Below, piece after piece: positions 7,283 to 14,135 of a stretch of 18,167 bases of DNA. The stretch comes from an uncultured Lachnospira sp. (GTDB taxonomy: Bacteria; Bacillota; Clostridia; Lachnospirales; Lachnospiraceae): NCBI GenBank assembly GCA_934358235.1, contig CAKRKK010000023.1, positions 1 through 18,167 of the forward strand, read 5' to 3'. How positions within the stretch are numbered: the first letter of the stretch is position 1; the number at the start of each line of letters is the position of its first letter. The translations under genes were made by a program, and so were the position numbers. A model generated the notes under the pieces. That model had not been told where the DNA came from and made no database searches. It worked only from the letters and a program-made list of their open reading frames with translations.

Positions 7283-7894
7283 TTATGCATTAGCTGAACT
7301 GTTATTCTTGGAATTAAAATAATTATCAAACTTTTCCATAACTGCATTATAAGTGTTCTTAGATATATCTGGAAGCTCTCTGCCCCAGGTTTTGGTAGCT
7401 TCCTTGAAGCCCTTTTCAACGGCAGCCTTCATGGTTTTCATTTTCTCTTCGTCGTCACCGGCAAGAGCCTGTGCGAAATCAAAGATTCGTTCAGAGGTCT
7501 GTTTAACACCCCAGTAGCCATCCTCAGATATATCTTCCTTTGCCTTGGCGATAGTATCGGCATCCGCTGTGAAATTGCCATTGGCAAGAATCTTCCACAT
7601 ATCATCAGCAGTTCCTATAGCAATACCCTGCTTCTTGAACATAGTAGTTACAAGTGACTGTAACTGGCTTAGACGATTATTAGCATCAGCCTTAAGCTGT
7701 GCTACAAGTGCTGGGTTAGCAGCTTTGCTTTTAACTGAAGAAGTATCAGTCTTTGCAGAAGTGCCTGAAGCCTCATATGTTGCAGCAACATCACTATTCT
7801 TAGATACTGCTGTGCTGGCAGCTTTAGCTGAAGACTTTCTGTCAGAGGCTGTTTCATAGCCTGTGTAATAAGAATTAACTCCGTTTAATTCCAT
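7283..7894 (-). CDS. Conserved protein of unknown function, 203 residues
   Basis: I do not recognise a named family with confidence. The N-terminus (MELNGVNSYYTGYE) is followed by a Ser/Ala/Thr/Lys-rich low-complexity stretch, then an alpha-helical region (residues ~57-90). A well-ordered C-terminal domain has DGYWGVKQTSERIFDFAQAL, AGDDEEKMKTM, EKGFKEATKTWGRELPDIS and NTYNAVMEKFDNYF. That domain resembles small proteins I recall from flagellated bacteria that are sometimes labelled hydrogenase-4 component G; I would not carry that label over. There is no signal peptide or membrane segment. The start at 7894 is chosen because GGAG (7904-7901 on the minus strand) precedes it by 6 bases; two upstream in-frame ATGs (7921, 7906) lack a ribosome binding site. 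The gene is monocistronic and convergent with sipL. Its start region closely resembles that of the next minus-strand gene. Confidence 0.75.
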   Translation of the reverse strand: MELNGVNSYYTGYETASDRKSSAKAASTAVSKNSDVAATYEASGTSAKTDTSSVKSKAANPALVAQLKADANNRLSQLQSLVTTMFKKQGIAIGTADDMWKILANGNFTADADTIAKAKEDISEDGYWGVKQTSERIFDFAQALAGDDEEKMKTMKAAVEKGFKEATKTWGRELPDISKNTYNAVMEKFDNYFNSKNNSSANA

Positions 7895-7915
7895 ATTAAA
7901 CTCCATTTCTGCGCA
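7892..7915 (-). promoter_or_regulatory. Shared 24-base translation-start region, copy 1
   Basis: Read on the minus strand this begins TGCGCAGAAATG and ends TTTAATATG at the start codon. It matches the start region at 8953-8976 at 21 of 24 positions, including the TGCGCAGAAATG block, the GGAG/GAGG ribosome binding site and the 6-base spacer. Confidence 0.6.
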
Positions 7916-8022
7916 CAACATAATTAACTATAATGGGCTGGTGTCAGGTGCGCTATGACAGCAAGCCTGTTGTTTTACGTGCTTCTGACCTGTAATAAGC
8001 GGTCAGGATATGTAATAATCGG

Positions 8023-8048
8023 GTAATAAGCCATCCGTGGCTGCTTAC
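8023..8048. other. Imperfect hairpin between the two minus-strand genes
   Basis: GTAATAAGCCA (8023-8033) and TGGCTGCTTAC (8038-8048) pair except at two inner positions, with a TCCG loop. No T-run follows on either strand, so it is not a typical terminator. A second small hairpin lies nearby (CTGACC 7985-7990 with GGTCAG 8001-8006). The rest of 7916-8127 shows only threefold GTAATAA(G/T)C and no reading frame. Confidence 0.3.
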
Positions 8049-8127
8049 TCTATATAGATTATATCGGAACATATTGTGGATAATTAACTATAAAATGCAG
8101 CTTAATGAGGATAAATAACTCATAAGC

Positions 8128-8955
8128 TTATATGTTCTCCTGGTTTTTTCTATACTTGTTAGGAGACATTCCTTTAGTACGTCTGAAGGCATCACCAAAG
8201 TAGTTGCTATCATTAAAACCACATTCAAAGGCAATAGTTGTTATTGACTTATTCGTATTAAGAAGAAGCTCGCAGGCATGCTTTATGCGCACATTTATAA
8301 TGTATTCCTTGAAACCAAAGCCTGTAACACTTTTGAATTTCTTAGACAGGTAGGAGCGGCTCAGGTTGAACTGCTTAGCCATGTCTTCTAAAACAAGCTT
8401 TTCATTGTAGTGATTATAAATATAAGTGGCAACCTCCTGCATAATCTGGTTGTCCACGTCGATTTCCTTTATAACATTCTCTTCATACTTCTTGCACCGG
8501 GCAATAAAGAGTATAAGCTCAGCTAGTGCAACACTTACAAAGCCGGGAGATAGTGGATCCTGACCTTCATTTTCAAATATAAGTTTATCAAGAAGCTTTT
8601 CTATGTAATCTCTTCTTTTCTCTGGTATAGTGATAACGCCGGTCTGCATAACCTCTGAAACAATATCAGTTCCAACAACACCTCTTAACCAGTCAGTAAC
8701 GGGTGTTTTAAAGCTTATAACAATACGTTCATTGATTCCCCTGCCAGTATAATCGGTCTTATGAATAGTTCCGGCAGGTACGATTACAATATCGCCCTTA
8801 CTGAACTTATATATATTGTGGCTTAAGAAAGCTGTACATTCTCCACGGGCAAGATAAAACAGCTCATGGAAGGGATGTGAGTGAGGCTCCTTCATTCTGA
8901 AGGCAGACCTTTTTATTTTTTTTATTTCGAAATCCTTCTGCATATCCTGTATCAT
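8128..8955 (-). CDS. AraC-family transcriptional regulator with cupin sensor domain
   Basis: A 275-residue cytoplasmic regulator. The N-terminal half is a cupin-type sensor with HSHPFHE (residues 25-31), GDIVIVPAGTIH and a beta-strand pattern typical of AraC_binding domains for sugars or other small molecules. The C-terminal ~100 residues hold two helix-turn-helix units: LEDMAKQFNLSRSYLSKKFK and the second ending FGDAFRRTKGMSPNKYRK, the classic AraC/XylS signature. The start at 8955 is preferred over an ATG four codons upstream because GAGG lies 6 bases before it. A TATAAT box (8983-8978 on the minus strand) lies just upstream without a clear -35. The gene is divergent from a MATE exporter about 200 bases away, so that exporter is the obvious candidate target. 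The effector is unknown. Confidence 0.9.
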   Translation of the reverse strand: MIQDMQKDFEIKKIKRSAFRMKEPHSHPFHELFYLARGECTAFLSHNIYKFSKGDIVIVPAGTIHKTDYTGRGINERIVISFKTPVTDWLRGVVGTDIVSEVMQTGVITIPEKRRDYIEKLLDKLIFENEGQDPLSPGFVSVALAELILFIARCKKYEENVIKEIDVDNQIMQEVATYIYNHYNEKLVLEDMAKQFNLSRSYLSKKFKSVTGFGFKEYIINVRIKHACELLLNTNKSITTIAFECGFNDSNYFGDAFRRTKGMSPNKYRKNQENI

Positions 8956-8976
8956 AATAAACCTCATTTCTGCGCA
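8953..8976 (-). promoter_or_regulatory. Shared 24-base translation-start region, copy 2, with adjacent -10 box
   Basis: Partner of 7892-7915 (21 of 24 bases identical). On the minus strand, TATAAT (8983-8978) ends one base before TGCGCAG, so transcription would begin inside the shared block and the leader would be very short (under 20 bases). Confidence 0.55.
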
Positions 8977-9079
8977 GATTATAGTGCCATATAATTGAAG
9001 GTGAGTAAAATATCTGTATTTTGTGTGTGATACAAATATTAATTAGTAGAAATTACTGCTTTTTATGCTAACATATATA

Positions 9080-9109
9080 TTGTGAAAAATAAAGGGCTAA
9101 AATGATAAT
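9080..9109 (+). promoter_or_regulatory. Possible promoter of the MATE gene
   Basis: TTGTGA (9080-9085), 18 bases, GATAAT (9104-9109). The divergent gap also holds a short inverted repeat AGTA-GAAAT-TACT at 9046-9058 that could be an operator; this is weak. Confidence 0.4.
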
Positions 9110-9161
9110 AGTTGCGGTAAATATCTTTTGATATAACGCATGGAGAGGAGTGCAGGATAGT

Positions 9162-10601
9162 ATGGCAAGACCAATAAGTGACAGTAAAAGAGAGAAGATT
9201 CTTAATGGTAATCTTGTAAATGCAATACTTATGCTGGCAATACCTGTTATGCTTAACAGTTTTATACAGTCTATGTATAACCTTACGGATACCTTCTGGC
9301 TGGGAAAGATAGGAACAACAAGCCAGGCAGCTATAACGCTGGTTTCTCCTTTTCAGAATATACTTATTAACTTTGGAGCAGGTATAACAACAGCAGGAGC
9401 AATACTGATATCCCAGTATTTAGGTGCCAGAGAGGATGAGCAGGCTAATTCCATGGCTGATCATATATGTATAACCTCGTTAGGCTTCTCAGTTGTATGT
9501 GCATTTATATGCTGGCTGTGTTCTTCGGGACTGGTCAGATGGCTTGGTGCACAGGGAGATATATATAACTATGGACTTACATATTTAAGAATTGTTGTTA
9601 TGGATCTTCCGTTTCTGTTTACGATTAATCTTTATTCAGCAGTAAAGCAGGCACAGGGAGATACGGTAAGGCCGTTGCTTCTTAATATACTTGGAGTATC
9701 AATTAATCTTATACTGGATCCATTATTCTTAGTAGTGTTTAAGTGGGGCATAGGTGGAGCAGCCTTTGCAACGCTTATAGCCAAGATTCCAAGTGCAGTT
9801 ATAGGCTTTATTGCACTTACAGGAAAGAACCAGCTTGTGCGGATTAACTTTAAGAACTTCAGGTTCGATAAGGATAAAGTTATGTCTATCATAAAGATAG
9901 GTCTGCCAACAGCTATTGGAGGAAGTACGATGCAGTTTGGTTTCCTTCTTATGACTAAGAATGTCAATGTGTATGGTGCAACTGCTATGACAGCCTATGG
10001 CATAGGAAACAAGATTAACGGCATCATAACTATGCCGGCTAATGGTATCGGCTCAGCCATATCAACTATTGTTGGACAGAATATGGGTGCCGGAAATGTT
10101 AAGAGGACAGATAAGTCTTATCATATAGCATTAAGGATAGGCGCGACGTTCCTGTTTGTCTGTGGAATGATTCTTTCAAGAAGATTCATTGCAGAGCCTA
10201 TGGTCAGATTCTTTACAACTGATGAGCAGGTGGTTCCACTTGCAACTGATTTCTTATCAATCATGGCAATGTGCTGCTGGACTAATGCATTTTATAATGT
10301 AACGCAGGGGCTGTTCCAGGGCTGTGGACATACTATGATAACGATGGCAGTAGACGCAACACGTATCTGGATATTCAGATTTCTCACCTTATGGGTATGC
10401 TCTCATATACTTGGAATGGGAGTTGAGAGTGTGTGGTATGCAGTAGTTGTAAGTAATGCCACATCAGCAGTTATACTTTACATTCTGTATTGGACAGGTA
10501 TCTGGAAGAAGTCAACTATTAAGATTGACAAGAAACAGAATGAGTTGCAGAAGGATGAAGCAGGAGAAGTGTTGGATAACGCAGCGCCACAGATTAGATA
10601 A
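9162..10601 (+). CDS. MATE family multidrug/sodium antiporter
   Basis: A 479-residue protein with about 12 membrane helices in two related halves, the size and layout of MATE efflux transporters (MatE, PF01554), which export cationic drugs or metabolites in exchange for Na+ or H+. Typical phrases are AIPVMLNSFIQSMYNLTDTF in the first helix, PFQNILINFGAGITTAGAIL, LRIVVMDLPFLFTINLYSAV and KQAQGDTVRPLLLNILGV, all matching the DinF/NorM-like pattern of clostridial MATE proteins. The start at ATG 9162 is chosen over GTG 9150; the GGAGAGGAG block (9142-9150) serves 9162 with an 11-base spacer but is too close to 9150. The gene stands alone between its promoter and a strong terminator, divergent from the AraC gene. 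The C-terminal tail after the last helix is charged and probably cytoplasmic. The substrate cannot be inferred. Confidence 0.92.
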   Translation: MARPISDSKREKILNGNLVNAILMLAIPVMLNSFIQSMYNLTDTFWLGKIGTTSQAAITLVSPFQNILINFGAGITTAGAILISQYLGAREDEQANSMADHICITSLGFSVVCAFICWLCSSGLVRWLGAQGDIYNYGLTYLRIVVMDLPFLFTINLYSAVKQAQGDTVRPLLLNILGVSINLILDPLFLVVFKWGIGGAAFATLIAKIPSAVIGFIALTGKNQLVRINFKNFRFDKDKVMSIIKIGLPTAIGGSTMQFGFLLMTKNVNVYGATAMTAYGIGNKINGIITMPANGIGSAISTIVGQNMGAGNVKRTDKSYHIALRIGATFLFVCGMILSRRFIAEPMVRFFTTDEQVVPLATDFLSIMAMCCWTNAFYNVTQGLFQGCGHTMITMAVDATRIWIFRFLTLWVCSHILGMGVESVWYAVVVSNATSAVILYILYWTGIWKKSTIKIDKKQNELQKDEAGEVLDNAAPQIR

Positions 10602-10635
10602 TATTTAAGCTTACACGATTTTATATCTTTATACC

Positions 10636-10682
10636 AGTCCCGAAACCAGCCAATAAGTTCTGGTTTTGGGACTTTTTAGTTT
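10636..10682 (+). terminator. Strong intrinsic terminator after the MATE gene
   Basis: Arms 10636-10649 and 10660-10673 pair over 14 positions with one G-U pair around a 10-base loop, followed by TTTTAGTTT. Confidence 0.92.
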
Positions 10683-10718
10683 ACACAGAAACATTATAGG
10701 GAAAATGTATTTATGTAC

Positions 10719-10747
10719 TTGATTTTGTACAATGCGTTATATATAAT
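10719..10747 (+). promoter_or_regulatory. SigA-type promoter of ispE
   Basis: TTGATT (10719-10724), 17 bases, perfect TATAAT (10742-10747). Transcription would begin near 10754, about 28 bases before the ispE ATG. Confidence 0.75.
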
Positions 10748-10781
10748 AATCCTGTATACAAAAAAGTTGGAGATAAAGCAT

Positions 10782-11642
10782 ATGGATTCAATTAGACTTA
10801 AAGCGAGAGCTAAGATTAATCTTGGGCTTGATGTGTTAGGTAAAAGGGAGAATGGATATCACGATGTCAGAATGGTTATGCAGACAATAGGTATCTATGA
10901 CAGACTTATAATTACCAAGATTCCAGAGGACGACATAAGAATTAATGTTAATCTTAAGTTCCTTCCAGTTAATGAGAATAATCTGATATTCAAGGCGTAC
11001 AGGCTTATGAAGGATGAGTATGGCTTTAGCGGGGGGATTGATGTAGACCTTAACAAGTTTATACCGATAGCAGCAGGTATGGCAGGTGGAAGTACCGATG
11101 CGGCATCGACTATGTTTGCAATTAACAAGCTTTATGAGCTTGGACTGACGAATGCTGAGCTTATGGAACAGGGAGTCAGGATAGGTGCAGATGTTCCGTA
11201 TTGTATTATGAGAGGAACAGCTTTAGCAGAGGGAATAGGAGAGAAGCTTACAAAGCTGTCACCAATGCCTCATTGCTATATAGTTATTGCTAAACCACCG
11301 ATTAATGTTTCAACGAAAATGGTATATGAAAGTCTGGATGCGGGAGCAATAACCAGACATCCTGACATAGATGGCATTATAGAAGCTATCAACGAGGGTG
11401 ATGTTAAGAAGGTTGCTTGGCGTATGGGAAATGTGCTTGAGGATGTAACCGTTCCTATGTATCCTGTTATAGCAAAGATAAAGCAGGATATGTTAAGCTG
11501 TGGAGCCTATAATGCTATGATGAGTGGAAGCGGACCTACGGTATTTGGCATATTCCCTGATGAGCAGACAGCACTTGACTGTAAGGAATATCTTAAAGTG
11601 CAGGGGGATGCCCGACAGGTATATACAACAGAAACATTTTAA
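10782..11642 (+). CDS. ispE: 4-diphosphocytidyl-2-C-methyl-D-erythritol kinase
   Basis: A 286-residue GHMP-family kinase that phosphorylates CDP-methylerythritol in the MEP pathway of isoprenoid synthesis, using ATP in the cytoplasm. Visible motifs are ARAKINLGLDVLGKRENGYHD at the N-terminus with Lys11, the ATP-binding PIAAGMAGGSTDAAS loop (GMAGGSTDAAS at 99-109), Asp137 in RIGADVPYC, and the C-terminal MMSGSGPTVFGIF. Lys11 and Asp137 correspond to the catalytic Lys/Asp pair (K10 and D135 in E. coli). The start at 10782 has GGAG at 10769-10772 with a 9-base spacer and yields the normal family length. An in-frame ATG at 10713 is rejected because the promoter -10 box lies inside that extension. 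The GntR gene follows on the same strand after a 134-base gap with a tandem array and a possible internal promoter. Confidence 0.95.
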   Translation: MDSIRLKARAKINLGLDVLGKRENGYHDVRMVMQTIGIYDRLIITKIPEDDIRINVNLKFLPVNENNLIFKAYRLMKDEYGFSGGIDVDLNKFIPIAAGMAGGSTDAASTMFAINKLYELGLTNAELMEQGVRIGADVPYCIMRGTALAEGIGEKLTKLSPMPHCYIVIAKPPINVSTKMVYESLDAGAITRHPDIDGIIEAINEGDVKKVAWRMGNVLEDVTVPMYPVIAKIKQDMLSCGAYNAMMSGSGPTVFGIFPDEQTALDCKEYLKVQGDARQVYTTETF

Positions 11643-11720
11643 TAAAAAGATTTTATAAGAGCATTTCATAAGAGCGTTTCAATAAAAGCGTTTCAATAAA
11701 AGCATTTCATAAAAGTATTG
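11643..11720. repeat. Tandem array of 13-14 base units after ispE
   Basis: Four clear units, 11656-11668, 11669-11682, 11683-11696 and 11697-11709, share the core TAA(A/G)AGC(A/G)TTTCA; degenerate units flank them at 11643-11655 and 11710-11720. It begins right after the ispE stop codon and ends at the possible gntR -35 box. Confidence 0.85.
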
Positions 11721-11745
11721 TAATGATATTGTATGTGATGATAAT
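11718..11745 (+). promoter_or_regulatory. Possible internal promoter of the gntR gene
   Basis: TTGTAA (11718-11723), 16 bases, GATAAT (11740-11745). It would let the regulator be expressed apart from ispE. Confidence 0.4.
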
Positions 11746-11776
11746 AAGACAGATAAGAATATTGGAGGAATAGAAG

Positions 11777-12445
11777 ATGAAAGGTGAATTAAAGATGGAC
11801 GTTAATGAATACCTTCCATTAAGAGATGTAGTATTCAATACATTAAGACAGGCGATTCTTACAGGAGAGATGGAGCCGGGAGAGAGACTTATGGAGATCC
11901 AGCTTGCCAACAAGCTTGGAGTAAGCCGTACTCCTATAAGGGAAGCAATAAGAAAGCTTGAGCTTGAAGGTCTTGTTATTATGATTCCACGAAAGGGAGC
12001 AGAGGTTGCACATATAACTGTTAAGGATATGAGGGACGTGCTGGAGGTACGTTCTGCACTTGAGGAGCTTGCGGCGACACTTGCCTGTAAGAATGTCACA
12101 CAAGAGCATATAGATGAATTAAAGACTGCCAACAGAGTGTTTGAGGCAGCAATAGTATCGAAGGATGTTGTAGCTATTGTAAATGCGGATGTGGCATTTC
12201 ATAGTATTATATATTCAATGACAGATAATCAAAGACTCATACAGCTTATTAATAGTCTTAGTGAGCAGATGTACAGATATCGTCTGGAATATGTTAAGGA
12301 TGCAAGGACACATTCTATTCTGATAAGCGAACATAATGATATAATAAGCCAGCTTGCAGGTAAGGATGTTGAAAAGGCTAAGGTTATAGTAAGACAACAC
12401 GTTAACAACCAGGAAAAGGGAATTATAAGACTGCTTAACATATAA
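11777..12445 (+). CDS. GntR-family regulator, FCD (FadR-like) subfamily
   Basis: A 222-residue transcriptional regulator. Residues ~12-75 form the winged helix-turn-helix: LRQAILTGEMEPGERLME, then LANKLGVSRTPIREAIRKLE with the recognition helix, and the wing PRKGAEV. Residues ~85-215 form the all-helical FCD effector domain; Asp138, His142 (DVAFH), His186 (SEHN) and His208 (RQHV) sit where FCD metal ligands are expected. FCD regulators generally sense carboxylic acids or similar metabolites. The start has GGAGG at 11764-11768 with an 8-base spacer. The gene shares a terminator with ispE and may be read from the ispE promoter; an ispE-gntR order is familiar from clostridia, though a functional link to isoprenoid synthesis is not established. 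The target genes cannot be read from this window. Confidence 0.9.
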   Translation: MKGELKMDVNEYLPLRDVVFNTLRQAILTGEMEPGERLMEIQLANKLGVSRTPIREAIRKLELEGLVIMIPRKGAEVAHITVKDMRDVLEVRSALEELAATLACKNVTQEHIDELKTANRVFEAAIVSKDVVAIVNADVAFHSIIYSMTDNQRLIQLINSLSEQMYRYRLEYVKDARTHSILISEHNDIISQLAGKDVEKAKVIVRQHVNNQEKGIIRLLNI

Positions 12446-12526
12446 GCCTGGAATTTACCTGGAACTGTAAGGCTTGGAGGTTATATTAGATAACAAGGCG
12501 TTGCAGGGGTTATGAAGGAATGATAC

Positions 12527-12576
12527 AGATAACGATATCATATGAATTATATATGGTATCGTTATTTTTACGTTTT
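12527..12576 (+). terminator. Intrinsic terminator after the ispE-gntR unit
   Basis: Arms 12529-12543 and 12551-12565 pair over 15 positions with one G-U pair around a 7-base loop; two more pairs can extend the base. TTTTACGTTTT follows. Confidence 0.85.
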
Positions 12577-12648
12577 ATAGGTAGATATGTAAGTATCTAT
12601 GTAAGTAGCTATGCCAGTAGCAGTATCAGTAGATATGTTAGTAGATGT
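12577..12648. repeat. In-register 12-base tandem array, six units
   Basis: Six consecutive 12-base units (12577, 12589, 12601, 12613, 12625, 12637) share the core AGTAGnTAT with units such as GTAAGTAGCTAT and ATCAGTAGATAT; a seventh, eroded unit follows to 12660. The array fills the space between the upstream terminator and the spoIIR promoter and has no coding potential I can see. Confidence 0.85.
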
Positions 12649-12675
12649 CTTAAGTAAATAATTTTATTTAAGAAG

Positions 12676-12704
12676 GTATATCCCCCTGTTATATGGGAAT
12701 TATG
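12676..12704 (+). promoter_or_regulatory. SigF-like (forespore) promoter for spoIIR
   Basis: GTATA at 12676-12680 fits the SigF -35 pattern GYATA. After 14 bases, GGGAATTATG (12695-12704) matches the -10 pattern GGnnAnAHTR at all defined positions but one. spoIIR is a known SigF target in Bacillus and clostridia. A SigG assignment cannot be excluded. Confidence 0.5.
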
Positions 12705-12736
12705 TATGTATAAGTAACATATATGGAGGGGATATG

Positions 12737-13414
12737 ATGAATACTAAAAAGGCCGTATCTAACAGAGGTATAAAGAGTTATAGAAGCAGTTATAAGAAGG
12801 CAGGCGTTATATTCATATTACTTGCAACGATTATGCTTGTAATTGCTGGTTACAGGTTGTATATTGATAGCTGGCAGATACATATGCAGAAGGAAATTGC
12901 AGCTAATATAATCAGGTTTCATGTAAGGGCAGAAAGTGATTCAGAGGAGGACCAGTGGCTTAAGCTTCAGGTTAAGGAAGCGGTGCTGGATTACATAAGT
13001 CCCATTCTTTCAGAGTCACAGTCATTGGAGGAGTCAAGGCAGCTTCTTGAGAGCGAAAGCAGTAACATAAAGGATGTAGCGGTTGCAGCACTTAGAGACC
13101 TTGGAAATGAAAGTGATGTGAAGGTATATTTTGAGAATTGTTATTTTCCACTTAAAGCATATGGAAATATGACCTTTCCTCCAGGAGAGTATGAAGCATT
13201 CAGGGTTGATATAGGTGCAGCCAGAGGAAGGAACTGGTGGTGTGTGTTATATCCGCCATTGTGCTTTGTTGATATGGTGTATGGTGAGGTGCCAGAGAAG
13301 TCAAGGGAGGAACTAAAGGGAGTTCTTAATGAGGAGGAGTATAGAGTGATATCAGGAGAAGATGTTAAGCTAAGATTTAAGTATCTTAAGGTTTTTAATC
13401 ATTTTCTGGAATGA
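12737..13414 (+). CDS. spoIIR: Stage II sporulation protein R
   Basis: A 225-residue secreted signalling protein made in the forespore; it crosses the septum and triggers SpoIIGA to process pro-SigE in the mother cell. An N-terminal membrane segment (about residues 23-43, GVIFILLATIMLVIAGYRLYI) acts as signal or anchor. The mature domain carries the SpoIIR signatures NIIRFHVRAESDSEEDQWLKLQVKEAVLDYI in order, then FPLKAYGN, FPPGEYEAFRVDIG and the highly conserved NWWCVLYPPLCFVD. The family HVIANSD is here HVRAESD. Start 12737 is preferred over ATG 12734 because GGAGG (12725-12729) then has a 7-base spacer. The SigF-like promoter at 12676 fits forespore expression. The DUF1934 gene follows after 96 bases of tandem-repeat spacer. 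Confidence 0.92.
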   Translation: MNTKKAVSNRGIKSYRSSYKKAGVIFILLATIMLVIAGYRLYIDSWQIHMQKEIAANIIRFHVRAESDSEEDQWLKLQVKEAVLDYISPILSESQSLEESRQLLESESSNIKDVAVAALRDLGNESDVKVYFENCYFPLKAYGNMTFPPGEYEAFRVDIGAARGRNWWCVLYPPLCFVDMVYGEVPEKSREELKGVLNEEEYRVISGEDVKLRFKYLKVFNHFLE

Positions 13415-13416
13415 AC

Positions 13417-13485
13417 AAAGCTATAAATAAAGTTATAAAAAAGGCTATAAGGTAAAGCTGTAAAAGCTGTAAAGCATGGCTGTAA
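13417..13485. repeat. Degenerate tandem array after spoIIR
   Basis: Three in-register 12-base units (13417, 13429, 13441) with the core AA(A/G)G(C/T)TATAA are followed by shorter related units ending in GCTGTAA (13453-13463, 13463-13472, 13473-13485). It occupies most of the gap to the next gene. Confidence 0.7.
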
Positions 13486-13510
13486 ATAGTACGGATGGAG
13501 TAAATAATAT

Positions 13511-13966
13511 ATGAAGGATAAGGTATATATTAAGATAAAGGGACTTGCACAGGAAGAGCAGATGGCAGATGGGACCATAGCACAGGGAACGGAAGATATT
13601 GAAGTAATAAACATAGGAAGATATATTAACCGTGGTGGCAAGGAATATGTGAAGTTCGATGAAGTATTTGACGGAGAAGGACAGAAATCAGTAAATATTA
13701 TAAAGATAACTGATGATAGTGTAGAGCTCAGCAGAAAGGGTGCAATAACAACCTGCATGGAATTCGTAAAAAATAAGAAAACGATAAGCTGTTATAATAC
13801 ACCTTATGGAAGCATAGATATTGCTGTATTTACAAGTATAGTTGATGTAGAAAGAACTGACAGCAGTATACACGTTGTACTTGAGTACACTATGGAGGTT
13901 AATGACCAGCAGATGAATACTAACAGAGTTGAGATATATGTTACAGATGAGAGGGTAGAGCTTTAA
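13511..13966 (+). CDS. DUF1934 (YwiB-like) beta-barrel protein
   Basis: A 151-residue soluble protein without signal peptide or membrane segment. The alternating beta-strand pattern, the early IKGLAQEEQ, YVKFDEVFDGE, and the C-terminal HVVLEYTMEVNDQQMNTNRVEIYV match the DUF1934/YwiB family (PF09148), small calycin-like beta-barrels of unknown function common in Firmicutes. Length is normal for the family (~140-150). The ATG has GGAG at 13497-13500 with a 10-base spacer. No convincing promoter lies in the 96-base gap after spoIIR, so it may share the spoIIR transcript or use an unseen promoter. No function should be inferred from the sporulation neighbour alone. Confidence 0.8.
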   Translation: MKDKVYIKIKGLAQEEQMADGTIAQGTEDIEVINIGRYINRGGKEYVKFDEVFDGEGQKSVNIIKITDDSVELSRKGAITTCMEFVKNKKTISCYNTPYGSIDIAVFTSIVDVERTDSSIHVVLEYTMEVNDQQMNTNRVEIYVTDERVEL

Positions 13967-14004
13967 GGAACAGGGGTTTTATTCAGCTTCATAAAATAGA
14001 ACAG

Positions 14005-14033
14005 TTGCGTAAAAATGTCAATCAGAATATAAT
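14005..14033 (+). promoter_or_regulatory. SigA-type promoter of the alr transcript
   Basis: TTGCGT (14005-14010), 17 bases, perfect TATAAT (14028-14033). Transcription would begin near 14040, giving a leader of about 95 bases to the chosen alr start. Confidence 0.7.
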
Positions 14034-14102
14034 TAGTAAAAAGAGAGGAAGATGGCTGAAAAACAGACATTTCCTTTCTTTGTGCTGTTAATAAGCAGAT
14101 TG

Positions 14103-14119
14103 ACCTGTAATAAACAGGT
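14103..14119. promoter_or_regulatory. Inverted repeat in the alr leader
   Basis: ACCTGT (14103-14108) and ACAGGT (14114-14119) are exact inverted repeats around AATAA, 16 bases before the alr ATG. It could be a small RNA hairpin next to the ribosome binding site or an operator. The arms are short, so chance is possible. Confidence 0.35.
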
Positions 14120-14135
14120 AGAAATGGAGAGTGTC

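Noticed and set aside
7545..7859. Plus-strand open frame of 104 codons opposite the unknown minus-strand gene
   Set aside because: It lies wholly inside the opposite gene, mirrors its Ala/Ser-rich codons, has no ribosome binding site and shows no recognisable domain.
10713..10781. In-frame N-terminal extension of IspE from an upstream ATG
   Set aside because: The promoter -10 box (10742-10747) lies within it, the added residues do not resemble IspE, and the start at 10782 has its own ribosome binding site and gives the normal length.
11643..11720. Possible CRISPR-like array
   Set aside because: The units are 13-14 bases and directly adjacent with no unique spacers, and no cas gene is in the window.
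7986..14113. The 12-mer GACCTGTAATAA occurring at 7986-7997 and 14102-14113
   Set aside because: In an AT-rich 18 kb sequence a shared 12-mer is expected by chance, and the inverted repeats around the two copies differ.
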